This document shows positions 62,810 through 64,000 of a stretch of 64,000 nucleotides of DNA, one piece after another. The notes beneath the pieces were generated by a model that searched no databases, was not told the DNA's origin, and saw only the letters and a list, made by a program, of their open reading frames with translations. The stretch spans positions 329,808-393,807 of the forward strand of contig DASCQM010000006.1 in the NCBI GenBank assembly GCA_036013055.1. Direction: 5' to 3'. The number at the start of each line of letters is the position of its first letter. The first letter of the stretch is position 1. This DNA is from SHYR01 sp036013055 (GTDB taxonomy: Bacteria > Chloroflexota > Dehalococcoidia > UBA2979). A program made the position numbers and the translations under genes.

Positions 62810-63694
62810 GTGACGATCGAGGTTGACCTGCTGGAGCGACTCAAAGAGCGTGCCCAATTCATCCGTATCCAGACAGTTGATTTGATCAACATCGCGCGCA
62901 ACGGCCACTACTCCAGCACGTTCTCCGCCGCTGAGCTCTTCAGCACGCTCTACTACCACACCCTCAACATTGACCCGAAGCGGCCCGACTGGCCGGAGCG
63001 CGACCGTTTCGTGCTCTCCAAGGGCCACGCGATGATCGGCATCTACCCCGTGCTCGCCGACCTGGGGTACTTCGACGCCAGCGAACTCGAAACCTACACG
63101 CGCTTCGGGTCGGCATTCGCGGATCATGCGGACATGACGAAGTGCATCGGTGCCGACTTCAGCAATGGGTCACTCGGCCATGGGCTCTCGGTTGGCGTCG
63201 GCATGGCGCTCGCCGGGCGCACGGACGCGCTCGACTACCGCGTCTGGGTGATGACCGGCGATGGGGAACTGGCCGAAGGCATGATCTGGGAAGCGGCCAT
63301 GACCGCCAGCCAGTACAAGCTCGGCAACCTTGTCTGGCTCGTCGACAAGAACCAGATGGGCCTCGACGGCTACACAGAAGACGTCATGAACATCGACCCA
63401 CTCGACGAGAAAATCGCCTCATTCGGGTTCGATGTGCAGACGATCGATGGTCATAACCTCGAACAGATCGTCGCCACCTTTGACGCGCTTCTACCGACCT
63501 CCGGTGACCGCCCGCAGGCGATCATCGCGAACACGATCAAAGGCAAGGGCGTCGGCCACATGGAGTTGAACCCGGCATGGCACGTCGGCGGGCCGATCGA
63601 GGGTGACGCGTACGACGCGATCGTGAGCGAGATTCGCGGAGAGACTTCGTCGCCGCAAGACTACTGGCCTCGCGGCAAGACGATGCGCGACTGA
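62810..63694 (+). CDS. Transketolase, N-terminal subunit
   Basis: 294 aa, the length of split (two-gene) transketolases. The thiamine-diphosphate site is seen in FVLSKGHAMIGIYPVLAD, NGSLGHGLSVGVGMAL and TGDGELAEGMIWEA, the last binding metal and pyrophosphate. It supplies the cofactor-binding half; the pyrimidine-binding half is the next gene. The GTG at 62810 has GGGAG about 10-15 bases upstream. It could act in the pentose phosphate pathway or in a dedicated catabolic route. Confidence 0.92.
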   Translation: MTIEVDLLERLKERAQFIRIQTVDLINIARNGHYSSTFSAAELFSTLYYHTLNIDPKRPDWPERDRFVLSKGHAMIGIYPVLADLGYFDASELETYTRFGSAFADHADMTKCIGADFSNGSLGHGLSVGVGMALAGRTDALDYRVWVMTGDGELAEGMIWEAAMTASQYKLGNLVWLVDKNQMGLDGYTEDVMNIDPLDEKIASFGFDVQTIDGHNLEQIVATFDALLPTSGDRPQAIIANTIKGKGVGHMELNPAWHVGGPIEGDAYDAIVSEIRGETSSPQDYWPRGKTMRD

Positions 63695-63709
63695 TAGCCG
63701 GGAGTTGAG

Positions 63710-64000
63710 ATGACTTCAGACAGCAAGTCCACGTCGTCCGACACGCGCGGCGGCCAGACTAGCGATCGCCTCGTCGCGGAGGCAATGCCCTCGTTTACAG
63801 CGGGCGAGATTCTCGCTCGGCTCGGTCGCACCGATGAACGCATCGTCTGCATGACCGCCGACCTGAAGTATGCCAACCGCTCCTCAGACTTCGAGACGGA
63901 GTTCCCTCACCGCTTCTTCAACGTAGGCATCGCCGAGCAGAACATGGTCACCGTTGCCGCCGGTATGGCCTCCTGCGGGAAGTTGCCGTACATCTTCACC
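63710..64000 (+). CDS. Transketolase, C-terminal subunit (partial, runs off window)
   Basis: 97 residues visible from ATG at 63710, with GGGAG seven bases upstream. The first 25 residues are Ser/Thr-rich. TAGEILARLGRTDERIVCM and FFNVGIAEQNMVTVAAGMA are the start of the pyrimidine-binding domain, with the Glu that activates thiamine in IAEQN. Fifteen bases separate it from the N-terminal subunit, so they are one operon. Confidence 0.9.
   Translation, partial: MTSDSKSTSSDTRGGQTSDRLVAEAMPSFTAGEILARLGRTDERIVCMTADLKYANRSSDFETEFPHRFFNVGIAEQNMVTVAAGMASCGKLPYIFT

Overview
The window is a 64 kb piece of a high-GC bacterial chromosome, with strong G/C bias at third codon positions, many GTG starts, short intergenic gaps and start/stop overlaps of the GTGA or TAATG kind. 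No outer-membrane or LPS genes are seen. The LDH-like malate dehydrogenase, the kinase fragment of a type I associate with Chloroflexota, and the large set of CaiB-type CoA transferases and carboxylases suggest a Chloroflexota (SAR202/Dehalococcoidia-like) heterotroph. This placement is an inference; no 16S gene is present.

Layout. 0-9.5 kb: a NUDIX hydrolase, then a central-carbon block. It holds a complete E. coli-type fumarate reductase operon (frdABCD, +), convergent with fumC, mdh and a eukaryotic-type NADP-icd, followed by a stand-alone acyl-CoA carboxylase beta subunit. 9.6-16.5 kb: two lipoproteins (LysM, M28 peptidase), a small membrane protein, and an overlapping hydrolase-hyuA-hyuB operon. 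16.5-26.6 kb: housekeeping genes (rplY, fmt, a family 5 solute-binding protein, secG, yvcK, gatB, rarA) mixed with small DUF3291, DUF402, YHS and DinB genes. 26.7-45 kb: a catabolic block with two MFS transporters, two amidohydrolases, a serine beta-lactamase-fold hydrolase, a single-chain biotin-dependent acyl-CoA carboxylase (1130 aa), a D-serine dehydratase-like PLP enzyme, a cyclase-family hydrolase, a double-domain CaiB CoA transferase, and a four-gene operon built around two paralogous diiron ferritin-like proteins, one of which has lost almost all metal ligands.

45.5-54.4 kb is an accessory and rearranged zone. It runs from tRNA-Leu to just before tRNA-Cys and contains a Mrr-like nuclease, a GIY-YIG protein whose Shine-Dalgarno and start codon lie in a 17-bp perfect inverted repeat, an orphan terminase small subunit, a lipoprotein, a truncated Ser/Thr kinase, a 5'-truncated unknown gene, a split pair of CaiB CoA transferases, and a tail-to-tail chimaera of a cyclase remnant and a ferritin-like gene. 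54.7-64 kb: a TadG-like protein divergent from a Flp-like pilin, a lipoprotein, threonine synthase, an S9 peptidase, a 780-bp stretch with no convincing gene, a class III aminotransferase, a frameshifted TetR remnant with a palindrome at its start, and a split transketolase whose second subunit runs off the end.

The best candidates for undescribed biology are (i) the 41.9-45.0 kb operon, where an intact and a pseudo-enzyme diiron subunit sit with a zinc ribbon and an SCP2-like protein, and (ii) the parallel between the fused CaiB-CaiB protein and the split CaiB pair, where in both cases only the second unit keeps the catalytic Asp.
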